From NCBI RefSeq assembly GCF_036370855.1, contig NC_088103.1, forward strand, positions 9,797,404-9,861,403: DNA of 64,000 nucleotides. The letters run 5' to 3'. A program made the translations under genes and the position numbers. The notes beneath the pieces were generated by a model. It worked only from the letters and a program-made list of their open reading frames with translations, made no database searches and was not told the origin of the DNA. Source of the stretch: Dromaius novaehollandiae. Taxonomy: Eukaryota; Chordata; Aves; Casuariiformes; Dromaiidae. This document shows, in pieces, positions 12,565 through 24,660 of the stretch (position 1 is its first letter; every line of letters starts with the position of its first letter).

Positions 12565-12874
12565 GGCAGATGTGCTGGCCCTTATTGTGGGAACTAGGAA
12601 AACACAGAGGATCCCGGGGTTCAGGTGTTTCTCACGTGTGTGCTGACACGCAGGGAGATGCTGAGTGAGAGGGACCAGCTTCAAGGGATTTAGGAAAAAT
12701 ATCTGAAAACCTAGATGATCCTCAAACCCCCAAATCTGGCCACCTGCATGGAGCAGACTGCTTCCTTCTCAGGTACCACCTGCATTGCCTCTAACAATAA
12801 AGCTGCCTTACTGTTGAGGGCTTAGAAATTCCTGATTAGACACCACTGAATTAAACTCTCCACCTTTCTGCGAA

Positions 12875-12990
12875 TAGGTGATGTTATCTTCATTCTACAG
12901 ATGGAGGAACAAGGCCCAAGGGTAGGAACAAAACCATAATCTCTGTTGACACCAGCTTTCACCTCCAGAGCAATATTCTCTACCTCATTT
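12875..12990 (+). mobile_element. MIR-like SINE relic
   Basis: The core GTTATCTTCATTCTACAGAT followed by GGAGGAACAAGGCCCAAGG matches the well-known MIR core, in which a CATTTTACAGATG block leads into GAAACTGAGGC. A looser match to the CTCCAGAG..ATTCTCTACC tail follows. It is the most diverged of the three MIR-like copies in the window. Confidence 0.5.
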
Positions 12991-13329
12991 GTCCATACTT
13001 TTTTCTTTTTTAATGCATGTCTCCTCCGTGGGAATCCTGTCTGAGACATTTGCTCCCTCAGTTCCCTGCAAATGCTAGACGAGGTGCAAAAGCCAAAAGC
13101 TGACCTCATAGTTTCTCCGTAGGAAATAAGTTGCCAGCAACTGGTATTTTCACTGACCTCATATCATGAGAGATCTGCGTCCTGTCTTACCTGGAAATGC
13201 CAGCCAGGAGACAAAGCCGGGGGCAGCAGCCAGCATTTTTACTGGAAGGAATATTTTTAGCCTGGAAACACGTTGCGCTGGGAAGCTTATTCCTTCAGAC
13301 AGTAATACCTTGGCCCTCCAGAGCGGTTG

Positions 13330-14080
13330 CGCTGTGTCTGCAGTTGCAGCCAGCCTGGAGAAGCAGCCCGGCCGGCTGTGGGCCGGCAGCGGGACTACCC
13401 CGGTGCATCCCCAGCGCGGCGGACGCACCCAGACCCGCCTGCCAGCCGGCATCCCCCGAGCGCGGCAGCTCCAGCGCGCGGGTCAGCGTCGGACACGTGT
13501 TGGAACACGAAAAGCAATCGCGGCTGCAAATGAGAGGCAGGGGAAGTGTGAAGAAAACCTGGCGGGTGTCAGACTGGCCCCCCCGGTTGTGGCCCCGAGA
13601 AGCCTGCCCACCTCCCCGGCGAGGGGAGCTGCACGGAGCCGCGCGCTGACGGATGCGCTGGCCACTCACCCACGCCACCGCCGCTGCAAAACACGTGCAA
13701 ATGCGTACGGGGGGCCTGATATGCTGGGTTACACGTGGAGAGGAGGGTGGCCCACCTGCGTTGCCTGCAGGCTGGGAAGCCCCCCGCGACCCTCCCTCCT
13801 AGCCCGGCGCAGGAGGACCGTGAGCAATACGGTCTGTCCGGAAGGCCCCCTTGCACCGTTTGCCTGCTCTGCAGCTAAATAAAGATCTCCCGCCTCCTGG
13901 TATCAGCACGTTGCTTCCCCAGGCAGCCCCGGGCTCTGACCCGCGCTGGCGAGACCTTCCCCGTGCTGTCGCAGCGGCCGGCAGCATCCTCCGGTTTCCC
14001 AGCCGCCCGGCCACTGCCCGCCTTGCCGGAGCAGGAGGCAGCGGTGGGGCGGCGGAGGAAGCCTCGGCCCCAAGGAGCGT
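13330..14080. other. CpG-rich GC-rich patch
   Basis: High GC with many CpG dinucleotides. Frames are open on both strands (238 codons + strand, 13,166-13,882; 127 codons - strand), as expected where stop codons are rare. No Kozak/signal-peptide/donor combination like the one at 31,053 is present. It could be a minor or alternative CpG-island promoter. Confidence 0.4.
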
Positions 14081-14254
14081 GGCTGAGTGGGTGATTACTT
14101 TATTCTTGGGGGGAAGGAGAAAGTAATTTCCATGCGGCACTCTCTGGGTGCACCTGGAGGGCGTAGCTGATGAACAGTACTGTTTTACTTGCCGCAGGCT
14201 GAGCCACGCAAAGCTCAGGAGAGTTTTTTTTCCTGAGCTGCTCCATTAACACAA

Positions 14255-14395
14255 ACAGACAGCAATGCTAGCTGCTGACACCAGGGTTAATTAAATCCAT
14301 CTCTCCATCAATTCTTATTCAACTATTATCGATGGTCATTAGATCAGCGACAAAGTGACAAGCAAACAGTAATAGACTCATCTTAACCCTTGTGG
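14255..14395. promoter_or_regulatory. Strong candidate conserved non-coding element
   Basis: This island contains AGCAATGCTAGC, GGTTAATTAAATCC, CATCAATTC, TTATTCAACTATTATCGATGG, TCATTAGATC, ACAAAGTGACAAG (SOX-like) and CAGTAATAGAC. The density of homeodomain, SOX and CUT/ONECUT-like (ATCGAT) cores in ~140 bp of complex sequence with no repeat character is one of the clearest enhancer-like signatures here. No alignment was available. Confidence 0.45.
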
Positions 14396-17300
14396 TGCTG
14401 GAGGAACGCAGCCAGGCCAAGTGGGTGGGGGGTGCTTCTCATGGGCACTGCTCAAACTATCGCTCTTGCTTGCAGCACCTAGGGCAGAGAGTCATTTTCT
14501 TAAACCTAGGGACGCAAGTTTCCCTTGCAGTTCCCACCTTGGCTCCATCTTTGCTGGAATAATGAGCTGGCACCAAAAGAAGAGGAAGAGGAAGGCTCAG
14601 ACACTCTTAAGGGTGGTGCTCAGCTGGGCAAAGACAGCCGTCTGTCTAGAGCTGGTGCCCTTGGTCTGTCGCTGGTGCTTGCAGGGGCAGTTCCCCCCGG
14701 CCTGACACGGGTGCCCAAGCTAGGTCAGGTGGACCGCACTGCTAAAGCGTGTCGCTCCATTGCCTGTGATGGGCGTCCAGCTGGGGACAAATCCTGCCCA
14801 GGGCTCTCCAGTTTGGGGCTTATGGTTTTTCAGATCAGATGAAGTGTCTTTGCCGTCATATGGCTTTACACCCAGGTGTCTCCTGGGACACTCCTGATAG
14901 ACACTCTTCACAGCTCCTATTGCTCCAGCCTGTGGAGAGCCTGCAAGCCAGCAGGTGAACCTCGTTGCCCTGGCCTGCAGCAAATAAAGGCACCAAACCC
15001 CTTTTCTGGCTTCTTTGCTTCTCAGTTGTTCTGCAGATCTGGAGTCTGAGGTGCTGCAGCTGAGCTTCAAGGCTGGGCCTGTTCTCCTGAAGAGCAGCAG
15101 AGTGTCTGCCCACGTCCTTCTCCCTCCCCATCCAAGAGTCTCCTTGCTGGAGGTCCCTGTGTGAGTAGCCCTGGCTCTGGCATCAGGGCCTCTGCTTTTG
15201 TACACTGTCTGCTGTATCAAGGGTGAGGAAAGCTCCCACTGCTGTTATCCCTAGAGTGCAGACAGGGGTTTTGGCCACAAGAACTTTGATCCCTAAAAAA
15301 TGCCTTTGGGGAGCAGGGGGTCCTCCTTAGGGAGGATGGTCTCTGGGCACTCTCTTGATTGTGAAGGTGTTTGGAGTCAGAGAACAGGCCACAGTGGGCT
15401 CTTGGGCTTTGTCCCAGGATTCAGGGCTTCTGGGAGGACTTTGCTGGTACCATGGCATGGGACAGATCCTACTAACCTAAAGTGGAAATGCAGGAGCTGA
15501 GCATGTCTGTGGTGAGTGCAGACTTCAGCATCATCTTCGGGGGTTGCAGAAACTGAGCAGAAAGTTGTTGCTGCCGTGTCCTTCTCCTGCTCGCTGTGAC
15601 ACAACTGCAGAAGGACGCTCTGGGGCAGGCTATCTGGGAGGAGAAGAGCACGTTCTTCACAAGGTGGCCCTGAACTCTGGGAGGGAGGCACAGGGATAAT
15701 GCCACCTTTGGAGCAGATACTAGCAGAGCTGCTGTGAATGCCTAAGCAACTAAACAAACCACTGGAAAATTAGTTACTGGGATAACTCAATTTTAGGGCC
15801 CTTCCTTATTGCATGAATACATGGATAATTTTTTTCCCTTGTGCTAAGAAGAACCCATGTCCTGCAGGTTTTTTCAGCGCTGCTCTCGTTTTCGCAGTCA
15901 GGCTCGTGGAGGGGAAGCTGCTGCTTCTTTCCTCTCTCTGATTAACAGTTTAAATGAGAACTGAAGGCTGCCGAAGGGCTGCAATACATTTTCACGCCTC
16001 TGTCGCAGCAGCCAGCAAGACGACGTCCAGCACTCCTCAAGGTCAGTCACAACCTTCGAGTGATATTCCAGCTCGCCTGGGGAGCGATGCTTGTGTCCCA
16101 CGGTTGTTCCTTTGTGGAGCAGAGACACTGGGACAGCTGTGACTATGCCTTGGTGGTGACTCACGTGGGACACATGGCTGGCCCACTGGTGCAGATCTGC
16201 CTCCCTGCTGACTGTAGGGAGGACTTTAGTGTTCAAACAGCCTGAATTAGAAAATGGGGGGGTGGTAGTGGATTGCTCAGGGGACTTGAGTTACACATAA
16301 AGCAGGTTGTATTGAAATCATTACCACAATATAAATTGGAGACTTGAACAGGGTCTGGAGTGTCTAAGGACCACTGGTGATCTGCATGCAGAAGGTGGGC
16401 TAGGAAATGATGGCAGTAAAACAAATACATGCCTCTATGCAAAAGTGCAGGCAAACAACCAACCAACATGTGTTTAGTCTGATTTTCAGCTGGCCATAGG
16501 TTAAACCTTGGTGGTGCATGCAGATCTTTCCAAAAACTTGAGGTAGCCCTGGAGTTCTTACGCAAAGGTTAGGTAGTAGCCCCTTGATTAGAAAGGGTGG
16601 GAGAGACTGCTTCAGGTGACACTGCAAAGCCACTGCTGTTTCATGACTGATAGTATTTGGGGTTGGATGGGTGGAAATGCTCTAGGCTGGAGTTTTCCTG
16701 CTTCTATGCTTCCTACTTAATCAAAGTTAAGAAGTGCCACCAAAGACCTGTTTCCAGACTGGGATGTCGGAGCTTCAGATGTCTGTTGGCTCTCAGTGGA
16801 GGACTCACGGACCCAGCATGGTGCAAGTAAATTAGGAAAGGGCATATTTATTGCCATTCTTCTCCCTCTTCTGTTCTTTCTTGCTCTTTTGTCTTGTTGG
16901 ATTCGGGCTGGCCACAGAGGTAGGTCACAGCCAGACTGGGGAATGGGGTGAGATTTTTCTGGGGAAGCCTCCTAAACTCTCTCCTTCCAGCCTTTACCCA
17001 GAAGGTTTAGATGCAAGGAGGAGATTTGAGTGGTGTTACAAACACATCATGATGGCCCGTGTGCTATGCTGTGTAGAGCGCTTGTTCTTGCAGGATGCTT
17101 CATGTCTCTTTATGGAAATAGTTAATAGCGGTGGTGCTAGTTCATCGCTCTCGGGTATACAGCGCGTTGCTTCTGTGTTTTTGCAGGGTTCACAAATCTT
17201 GTTGTGCACTGCAAAGCTTTCTCTGTGTCGCTCTTCAGATCGGCTTTTAACACCTGCGGAAGCTGCAACATGCTTGAGAGTCGATGAAAATGCCTGACAA

Positions 17301-18244
17301 GTTGGATAAACTGTTCATTGCTGGAGTCAGGAAATGGGCTTGCACAAAGCAAATGGCTAGAAAAAGCTGGGACACCACAAGGCATGGGGGCAGCAGTCTG
17401 TGTGTCATAATGTAACTCCACTGCTAAAGAAGGACTTTTGGGGGTTTAGGGAAGACTCTGTCCTTGCCAAGCATTGACCTCTTCCAGCATCTGCACACGG
17501 ATGAGTTCTCACCTCTTTCATGTGCTGGTGAGAAATGCAGATCAATGCAACGTGCCGCCTGTGACGTGCTAGTCTCAAGGCTGGCATGGCCGTGAGGAGA
17601 CCTCTCCCCTTATGTACCCTGCGTGGGGGAAGATCTTCCCTCTTGATCTTCTGGCCGTTGCCCAGGTCCTTCCTTTGGATAAGGCAGACCTTGTTCCAGG
17701 CACTGAATGGGGCATCAGTGAATGGGGAGGAAAAGAAAAGTGGCTTTTCCCCAGTCGTAGTAACTGGGCCAGAGGGGAGCTATAGCTCTCTGATATTCTT
17801 CTTGTGTACGTATCTGAGGTAATATCTTTTTTGTCTGCTCCTCCAGTGAAAGGATGCAGGATGGGCACGTTATTTAATATCCTTTGTTCCTGAGCTCTGT
17901 AAAACAGCACCGAGGGGGAAAGTTGCTTTGGGCTGAAGCGGGTTGCCTCAGGCTGGCAGCGGAGCAAAGACGATGAGAAATTGTCCTCCTCATGGCAGAC
18001 TTCTGTCTCCCTTTACGCAGCGAAGTGGCCCGGTTATGCCTTGCAGGGAACCTCAGCTTTGCCTCAAGGGAGGAGTGGAGGATGGCGAGAAGGAGGTGCC
18101 GGCACCGCATCCCGCTGATCCCCCGGAGAGCCCGGCTTGCTGGTGGGGCTCGTCCAGGTGGACGCAGGGATCTTCCCAGCAATAAAGCTCGAAAGCAGCC
18201 CCGCTCCAGCTAGGAAGAGCAGTTCTGCTGGCCACATGTCCCTC

Positions 18245-18345
18245 GCTTTCCCAAGGAAGAAAATAATTGCCATATTCATTTGTAGAGGGAAATAATTACT
18301 TCATTCATGCCATGAAATCAATTCTTGTCCTGAACCAGAGGGAGC
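18245..18345. promoter_or_regulatory. Candidate conserved non-coding element
   Basis: Contains AAAATAATTGCCATATTC, GGGAAATAATTACTTCATTC and CATGAAATCAATTCTTG: three TAAT/AAT cores plus a CCATATTC (YY1/SRF-like) motif within 100 bp of AT-rich, non-repeat sequence. Confidence 0.35.
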
Positions 18346-19129
18346 CCTGTACTGACAGAGGGAACTTCAGAGAAAGCCAGAACAAGACCGGCATTTGCAT
18401 GCTGCAATTACAGGCGAAAAGGAGCCACTGGTGGGTTTTTTCTCCTTTTCTCTTTGTGCATCAGAGCATAATATGTTCTGGCCTCTCCGGTTCAGTGGAG
18501 TAAAACTCTGTTTAAAAACTTTGTTAGTTTTACTTCTCGCTGCAACGCTGTGCTTTAGAGATGTCTGTGGAAAGAGAGCTCCTCTTTCCTGTCCAGCCTG
18601 GGCAGCAGGTAGAGGACTCTGAAGGGTGGACCTGCCGCAGGCTAATTCCCCTGCGTGTGCTCCGAGCCGGCTGCTTAGAGCCCGTTTTGGCTGGGAAGGG
18701 CGCAAGCCGTGCTAGCGCGGCGCTGTGCCAGGGCTCGTGTACCCTGGCCGGAGACCAGGCACCTTGCAGCCTTCACGCCCCAACCTTCAGCCCCTCCGGG
18801 ACACCCCAGGGAGCGGGACGCCGGGGCCCTTCTCTGCCCCAAGACCCCGTCCGTGGCTCGTGCCTGGGAGTGCATCCGCTCCGGGAGCCCCGGAGCGGGA
18901 GAGAGGGTGACCTGCCGGACGGGTCGATGGGCCGGGCTGCAGGACCAGCTTCCTCGTGGCCCCCCCAGTGGCAGCAGACAGGGCTGAGCAGGTAAATTAA
19001 AGTCGGTGCTTTTTGTCCAACTGCTCAGAGCAGTTTCCAAGGGAAGCCGGGAGGTAGCCAGTCACCTCCCAGCAGAGCCCGTGCACCTGAGTCACTGCTG
19101 GGGTCAGCGAGCAGGGCAGAGGGGAAGGT

Positions 19130-19320
19130 GGTATTTGAATAGGATAATTGATACTAAATTCTGTGGAAAAGGGGGAACCGGAGCTGTGTGGTTCTGTAAA
19201 CATATCTATTTTTCACAATCTGCACCAAAATGATTGAGGCTGGTGTCAAGGGTGATATATGATGGAAAATTGATAAAACATTGATGCCAGGGGATGAATA
19301 TTTCAGGAGGAGCCGCATAC
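19130..19320. promoter_or_regulatory. Candidate conserved non-coding element
   Basis: A long AT-rich block between two GC-rich patches, with GAATAGGATAATTGATAC, CAAAATGATTGAGG, GTGATATATGATGG, AAATTGATAAAACATTGATG and GATGAATATTTC. Repeated TTGAT/GAT cores suggest PBX/MEIS or GATA-type sites. Confidence 0.38.
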
Positions 19321-21539
19321 ATCGTACAGCACTCTTCTTAAATCTTTAACCAGGGTTGGATAACCTTGAGAGAGCTGTTTATAAGTTTGTTCTGGGGTGG
19401 GGAGCCCGAGGTGATTTAGGGCCCGCTGTCCCCCGGGGAAGCCCTGCGGGCGATGCCGCGTGTGGGGTAGAAGTCCTCGAGGCTGATGTGTGCCCGACCT
19501 CGCTGGGCTCCACGGGCAGGTGGCAAAGGTCTGTCCGGCTTCGCTGTCCTCCTTTCCCGTGGCTGCTCCAGCAGGATGGAGCCGGCTCGGAGAAAGACGG
19601 GAGGAAAAGGCACCTGCCTTCAGCAGGGCGGCTGCCTCTGTTGGGAAGAAAGGGGGGAAAACTCGGTATTTTTGCAACTTTCTAGAGGGTCCCAGCACTG
19701 GAAAAACCAAGCCGGAGATGTGAAAAATAACTGGGGGGGAGCTCAAAGCGGCTCGTGGAGGCTGGTGAGTGGAAAAGTCCTGCTGGCTGGGAGCTATTTT
19801 GAGGTGAGGCATTAATTGAGGACCACAGGGAAAACAATAAAGCTGGTCCCGAAATAGAAGCTGTCAAAATGTCGTTGCTAGGAGTGAAGTTGGTGTCTAT
19901 TATAGCGGCAGGGCTGATAGTTTTTTTTCTACCGCCAAAGTGGGAGCTCCCGTTAGCTTCAAAGCCGCGGTGGGATGAGGGGGCCCGAATTTGGGGTTTT
20001 GGGGAGTTTTTTTTCGGACACACGTGAGCCCCCGGGGCTGGGCAGGCAGCAGGAGCTCAGCCCCGCGGCCGGTGGCCAGGCAGGCGTTGGGCCCGACGCG
20101 TTTCGGTGACATTTTGCAGATGCCTCAGGGGCTCTCCGCCTTTGCTGCTCCAAAGCTTTGCTTGTTTATTTTGGAAATTAGCAGCGCCTGAGCTTTTTTT
20201 AATAAAACCTCTAGGAAAGTAAGTTTTTTCCACATGGCCGAGGAAGGCGGCGTGTTTGGATTTTCTTGTTCGTTTTGCTTCCAGGGTGGGGAGAGGCGAA
20301 AGGCTGTGATGCAAGGAGGCCTTTTTTAAGAGTGGCTTTGATGTTTCATGAGCAAAACCTGCGTTGTCGTAATAGCAGAGAGCCCGGTGCCTGCGAAAGG
20401 TTGCCTTTGGAGAAGGACAGCGTCTCTCGCCCGGCTCATCCCCGGGTGGAAGCGGAGCTGAACGATTTATGCTTTTCCCACCCCACCCTGCCTCGCCGTA
20501 AGCAATCACTTTATGACCCTAAAAATAACCCGAAACAACAAAAAACAGGATAAGCGCTGCAGGGGAAAAAGAAGAGGTAGGAAAAGCACCGTGCGAGGTG
20601 CCTGCTTTGCCTCTTCCACTGGGTTTTCGGGTTGTGTCCGTGCCGGGATTTCTGGTCCCCAGGAGGAAATGTGTGTTGGTGCCCCCCGACAGGACTTTGC
20701 AGTACTTTCCATCGTCTTGGCACTTTCCGTGTCCCTGCGGCGCTGCTGGCCTTCGGGGACGCGGCGGGGATCCCTCCTGCGAGATGTTGGCAGCTGCAAA
20801 AGGGCTTTTTTATTTCCACATGGCCAGAGAGCCGCAAAGTGAGACCCTGAGGCATTCACATAGCACCACGGCGTCTCTCAAATTTTTTTTTAAGATATAT
20901 TTTTCGTTTTGCAGTGTTCAAACACCATCTGCTGTTTTGTGTCGCGGCCCTTTCGCAGCAGGGGGTCATTTTAAAGTGTAAATTGCTCTTTAAAGTCAGC
21001 ATTGACAGTGCCAGCGTCTGAAATGCTTGGGAAAATCCTGCAGCAAATGCAGCAATCACTAGTGCCGTGTTCTCTAAAGGCCATCCCGCTCCTAACAGCA
21101 TGGTTGCACCACTTCTTGCTTTGCCATCAAGAAGACAAGCTCTCGCCGTTAGGCTCCTCCATCCCCGGAGACAACCAGCAGCGGAGGTCCTAGTTGGCCG
21201 CTTAACTCGAAGTCCTGTTTAATGGGGCTGAAATGCATGCTGAAAAGGAAAAAATCCCTAATCGCTTTGAGGAATCAAGGCCAGAATTGTGCTGCCAAAG
21301 CCACTTGGGCCTGTAATAATAAACTGGTAAAGCTGCCCGTGACATGTGTAATTTATGGAGGAGCGTGGCTGTCGGCAGCTACGAGGCAGCGTTTCGGAGG
21401 AAATAACAGATGCGCCTGGCCAAAACCGGGGTAACCGTACGAGCCCCCAGCGAATCCCCCGAGCCTCGCCGGGCCCGTTTCAAGGTGAACGAAGCAACAG
21501 CAAATACCCGGTGAAGAAAGTTAGTCTGTGATCTGTAGC

Positions 21540-21735
21540 GCTTAAACAAATAAGATTAAAATAATTGCCGCAGACGGGTGGCTGCTCTCCCAATTCTTGT
21601 TACGGAGTGTCACCGGGATGTAATGACTGCAGCAGCACGGCCCCGTGCTATTTCAACATTAATTTGGTATCTCATTTCCAGCTATCACCTTATTTATTCT
21701 GGAACTTTTAATTTATGTTGGGCCAAGTACGCCAA
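21540..21735. promoter_or_regulatory. Candidate conserved non-coding element
   Basis: Contains AACAAATAAGATTAAAATAATTGCC at its left, then CAACATTAATTTGG, ATCACCTTATTTATTC and CTTTTAATTTATGTTG. It combines SOX (AACAAA), paired-type homeodomain and CDX/HOX-like (TTTATG) motifs, flanked by GC-rich sequence. Confidence 0.38.
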
Positions 21736-22142
21736 CTGTCCCAATTACGCGGAGGTCAGGGAGCACCTCCTGCAAACAGCATGCAAATCCGCGCTGAATG
21801 CCACGCCAGCCTCTTCCCCGGGAGCTCCTCCCGGAGCTGGCGGGAGGGTTTGGGCCTCTGGCACGCAGAAATGCATGCTGCAGGTCCCAAAGCGGACGTG
21901 TTCCTGGGATGAAGACTTCCCAGCCTCCAGCAAAGTACAGGGAAGCGAACAATCCTCCTTCTCCCCCTTTCTATTTTCTTTTTTTCTCTCTCTTTTTTCC
22001 CTGTTCTAGCTTCTTGCTGGCAATACCAGCCATTATATTTTGACGAGTTAATAAACATCTCCCTTGGGAGCTAAGGAGCTCCCGCGTGCTCAGCTTTGCC
22101 ATGTTTTATGTCTGGCTAACAAGAGTTTGCAGAGCAAGAGGC

Positions 22143-22167
22143 TTTTTTTTTTTTTTTTTTTTTTTTT
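22143..22167. repeat. T25 homopolymer
   Basis: Uninterrupted run of 25 T. No retroposon body or target-site duplication is recognisable beside it, so it is called only as a homopolymer. Length in the source read may be imprecise. Confidence 0.9.
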
Positions 22168-22584
22168 AAGCTGAAAACTCTGTCTCACATTTCAGACTTC
22201 TCCCCTCGGTTGCTTCACTTCTCCATGGCTTGGAGCTCTGAATATTGTAACACCTCTGTGCTACCTCCCAGATGCTAACCTATCACTCGCACCTCTCCTG
22301 GCCCTTTCTCCCTTCCTCTATTCCCCTTCCCTACCCCAAGTCTGCTTTTAGGCATTATTTTTTGAGCAGTTCCTGCTCTCCGAGGAACAGTGGTGATGAG
22401 GGGAAGGTCCCTGCATGGTCTAGGGCAATGCGCTGTTGAGGGGCCGAGCAGAGGGGACGCCCAGTGACCGCCCCGAGCCTCGCTGCTGCCTTCGTGTCTC
22501 TTGGCAGGAAGAAGTGAGATCCTGGATGTGATGCAAGCCAGGCCCGTGAAGACCACGTGCAGTCCGGGGAGCTAAATTGCCAGT

Positions 22585-22660
22585 TTGAACTTGTAGAACA
22601 TTATTGCTCGTGAATTATGGATAGTTATTGCACCTTGTGGACAATAAATTATTGAGCTGA
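22585..22660. promoter_or_regulatory. Candidate conserved non-coding element
   Basis: Contains CATTATTGCTCGTGAATTATGG, GTTATTGCACC and GACAATAAATTATTGAGC. The last piece has an AATAAATTATT inverted motif and a SOX-like ACAAT core. It is short but sharply AT-rich. Confidence 0.33.
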
Positions 22661-24459
22661 CACGCTGGATGGAGAACGAGAAGCTGGTGCTGTGTTTACG
22701 GCAGGCAGATCTGGCGCGTGGTGCCTTTGCAGGGGGTGGGGGGAGGCTGTTTTTCTCCGTTCTGAGCGAGATCATCTCTGCCTGGAGCGGCGAGAACAGC
22801 AGGTCTCTGCCCACCGCCGGCCACTGAGTCACTCGCGAGGGCAGCTGCAAGCACAGCATCAGGAAACGCTATCCCAGGGGAGTTTTCCCCCTCTCCTGCT
22901 TGTGAGCAGGCTCCTCAGGGAGATTTCGGGTTTTCCTGGCTTTCAGCTTGGGAATCGCATAGTGCCTTAATGCTGTGCAGGAGCTCTCCAGCCTTGCTGT
23001 GACATGTCACCCATGTCGGGGGGTTCTGCTGACGGTGACGCAAGGGAGTTGGCTTTGGACTGAGGTGCCACCACCTCCCCCTGCAAGAAAACCAGGGGTA
23101 AGAGTCCAAGCAGTGCTGGGTGACACTCCAGCTCCCTGCCCGTGACGGCCCCCGGCTGACCTTCCTGAGCTCGATGTGCTGCAGGTGACGAAGCTAAAGC
23201 AGAAGGAAGCCCAGCGCAGCCGTCCCTGGGGCGGGAGCAGGGCCTCTTCCCTTCCCCACAGCGTCGGAGGTTGCCTTTGCTTGCAGAGGAGGGAGAGCTT
23301 TGCTTAGTCTTTTTGGTATACATCCGGCTGCGCAGTGTTTGTGCTGGAGATGGAAGATAATGCGAGCTAACCAATTCTGTAAATGTGAGGGTGCCTTTTA
23401 AACACTGGTGTGTACACAGATGCAGGAAAGCAGCTGGCTGAAATGTTAGCAGGAAGGATTTGATGGGGATCGTGGCTGGGCTTCACCAGCTCCGGGCTGA
23501 GAAAAGGGGCGCCGCTCTTCACCCAGGCCTTGCATGGAAGGAGAGGACGGTTTCTGGGGAAGCCGGTGCTCGTCTTGGCTGCGAACGGGACCGTGGTGCC
23601 ACCTCATTGACACCTCTGTCATGTGTGATGTTGCTGGTCCCGAGTGCTTGCTGCGGTGGCTGCTCCTGGGCCGGGCAGGGATGGGAGCGGTGAGGTGGGC
23701 CGTGCTCGGTCCGTGCGGCCGGGAGCTTTCCGATGCTCCTGCGCTATCTTCCCAGAGCAGCTGGCTGAGCGGCTTGGCAGGGTGCGGATTTGGCACCTCT
23801 TTGAGGTGGTGATTACTCACCTCTGGTGTCTGCTGTGGATGATGGCGGGCAGCAGGAGCGGCCGCCTTTTGCTTTCTGAGTCTGTGTTCAGGCCGTAAAG
23901 AGGGGCCGTGGGGCAGTCTGGAGAAGGAGGGGTGGCATGGCAGGGCTGGGACAACCAGCCGGTTGGATGAAGAGGATTCATGTCACTGCTGCTCTGCTCA
24001 GTGTGGAGCCGCTTGTGCTGCTCCAAGCCTGCTACTAAAAAGCACGTGCCTTGGTGCCTCTCTGCACGTGTTACAGCACCTGCCCTGCACCGGGACATCA
24101 AGCCCGGCGTGCCCCGTACCACGCTCTGCCTGTCCACAGGGGCCTGCAGCATCGTTCAGGTCCCAGAGAGGCCAGAGAGCCCCCATGGAGCCTCCAGAGG
24201 ATCTGGGGAATGGTTTATCTGGGTGACAAGACATGGGATCTACTAATCTCATAGAAAAACGCGCTGGCTCAGCCAGGCCGTCTCTCCCCGCTGCCCTGGC
24301 AGTGGTGGAGGTGGACAGCACGTCTGCCGAGACCCTCGCCTGACGTACGGCCTGCAGCTTAGGGGCTCCCTGAGGGGAATGCTCCATCGTGTTTGACAGC
24401 CCCTGTCAGACCAGTGCCCCAGAATTTGGCTAAATGCTTTCAGGGGCCCATTTAGGCGC

Positions 24460-24660
24460 TAGGTCTCCATAGCATCCTGTGGCAATGAGTTCCATAATTA
24501 AATCAAGTGTGGCGGGGAGAAAGCGCTGCCTTTTGTTCGGCCTTAAATCTGCTGCCCGATAACTAGATTTGGACACTCCTAGTTCCTGTGTTGGAAGAAA
24601 TGGGGAATTATTGCTGCCTGTGCACCTGCTCCACATCTCTGGTGGTTTTGCCCTGGCCCC
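24460..24660 (-). mobile_element. CR1-type LINE fragment, antisense
   Basis: The strand shown has GCATCCTGTGGCAATGAGTT followed by a short gap, then GCTGCCTTTTGTTCGGCCTT, AAATCTGCTGCCCGATAACT, TTTGGACACTCCTAGTTCCT and TGTGTTGGAAGAAATGGGGA. This succession is the familiar reverse complement of a 3' region of ancient amniote CR1 elements, as seen in turtles, crocodilians and birds. The match fades past the CACCTGCTCCACATC block. Recognition is from memory; the copy is old and truncated at both ends. Confidence 0.7.

Larger units (their letters stand above)
2501..12874. other. Gene-poor stretch, no recognisable exons
   Basis: About 10 kb with many short overlapping frames but none with family resemblance or paired splice sites. 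The longest (208 codons, + strand, 7,754-8,380; 194 codons, + strand, 10,478-11,062) sit in GC-rich DNA that is also open on other strands. Contents worth noting are a perfect 10-bp hairpin at 4,377, AT-rich islands at about 3,770-3,860, 6,165-6,235, 6,740-6,930 and 7,320-7,500, a CpG-rich patch around 9,700-9,850, and a CA repeat at 12,537. Confidence 0.5.
14396..24459. other. Gene-poor stretch, no recognisable exons
   Basis: No exon or RNA gene recognised. Minus-strand frames at 14,720-15,220 (166 codons) and 15,377-15,757 (126 codons) are open but have no recognisable domain. GC-rich patches lie at about 18,550-18,990 and 19,390-19,640. Islands listed separately at 18,245, 19,130, 21,540 and 22,585 have TAAT-rich content. 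A T25 tract is at 22,143. Confidence 0.5.

Noticed and set aside
13166..13882. 238-codon + strand frame
   Set aside because: Low-stop GC-rich sequence also open on the other strand; composition is Arg/Pro/Ala-rich in all frames.
14720..15220. Minus-strand frame of 166 codons with a heptad-like piece around 14,990-15,090
   Set aside because: A few Leu/Gln/Arg-rich residues suggested a coiled coil or a retroelement remnant, but no frame extends convincingly and I recognise no family.
22143..22167. T25 tract (and those at 43,748 and 48,038) as antisense poly-A tails of retrocopies
   Set aside because: No open frame, retroposon body or target-site duplication is recognisable beside any of them.
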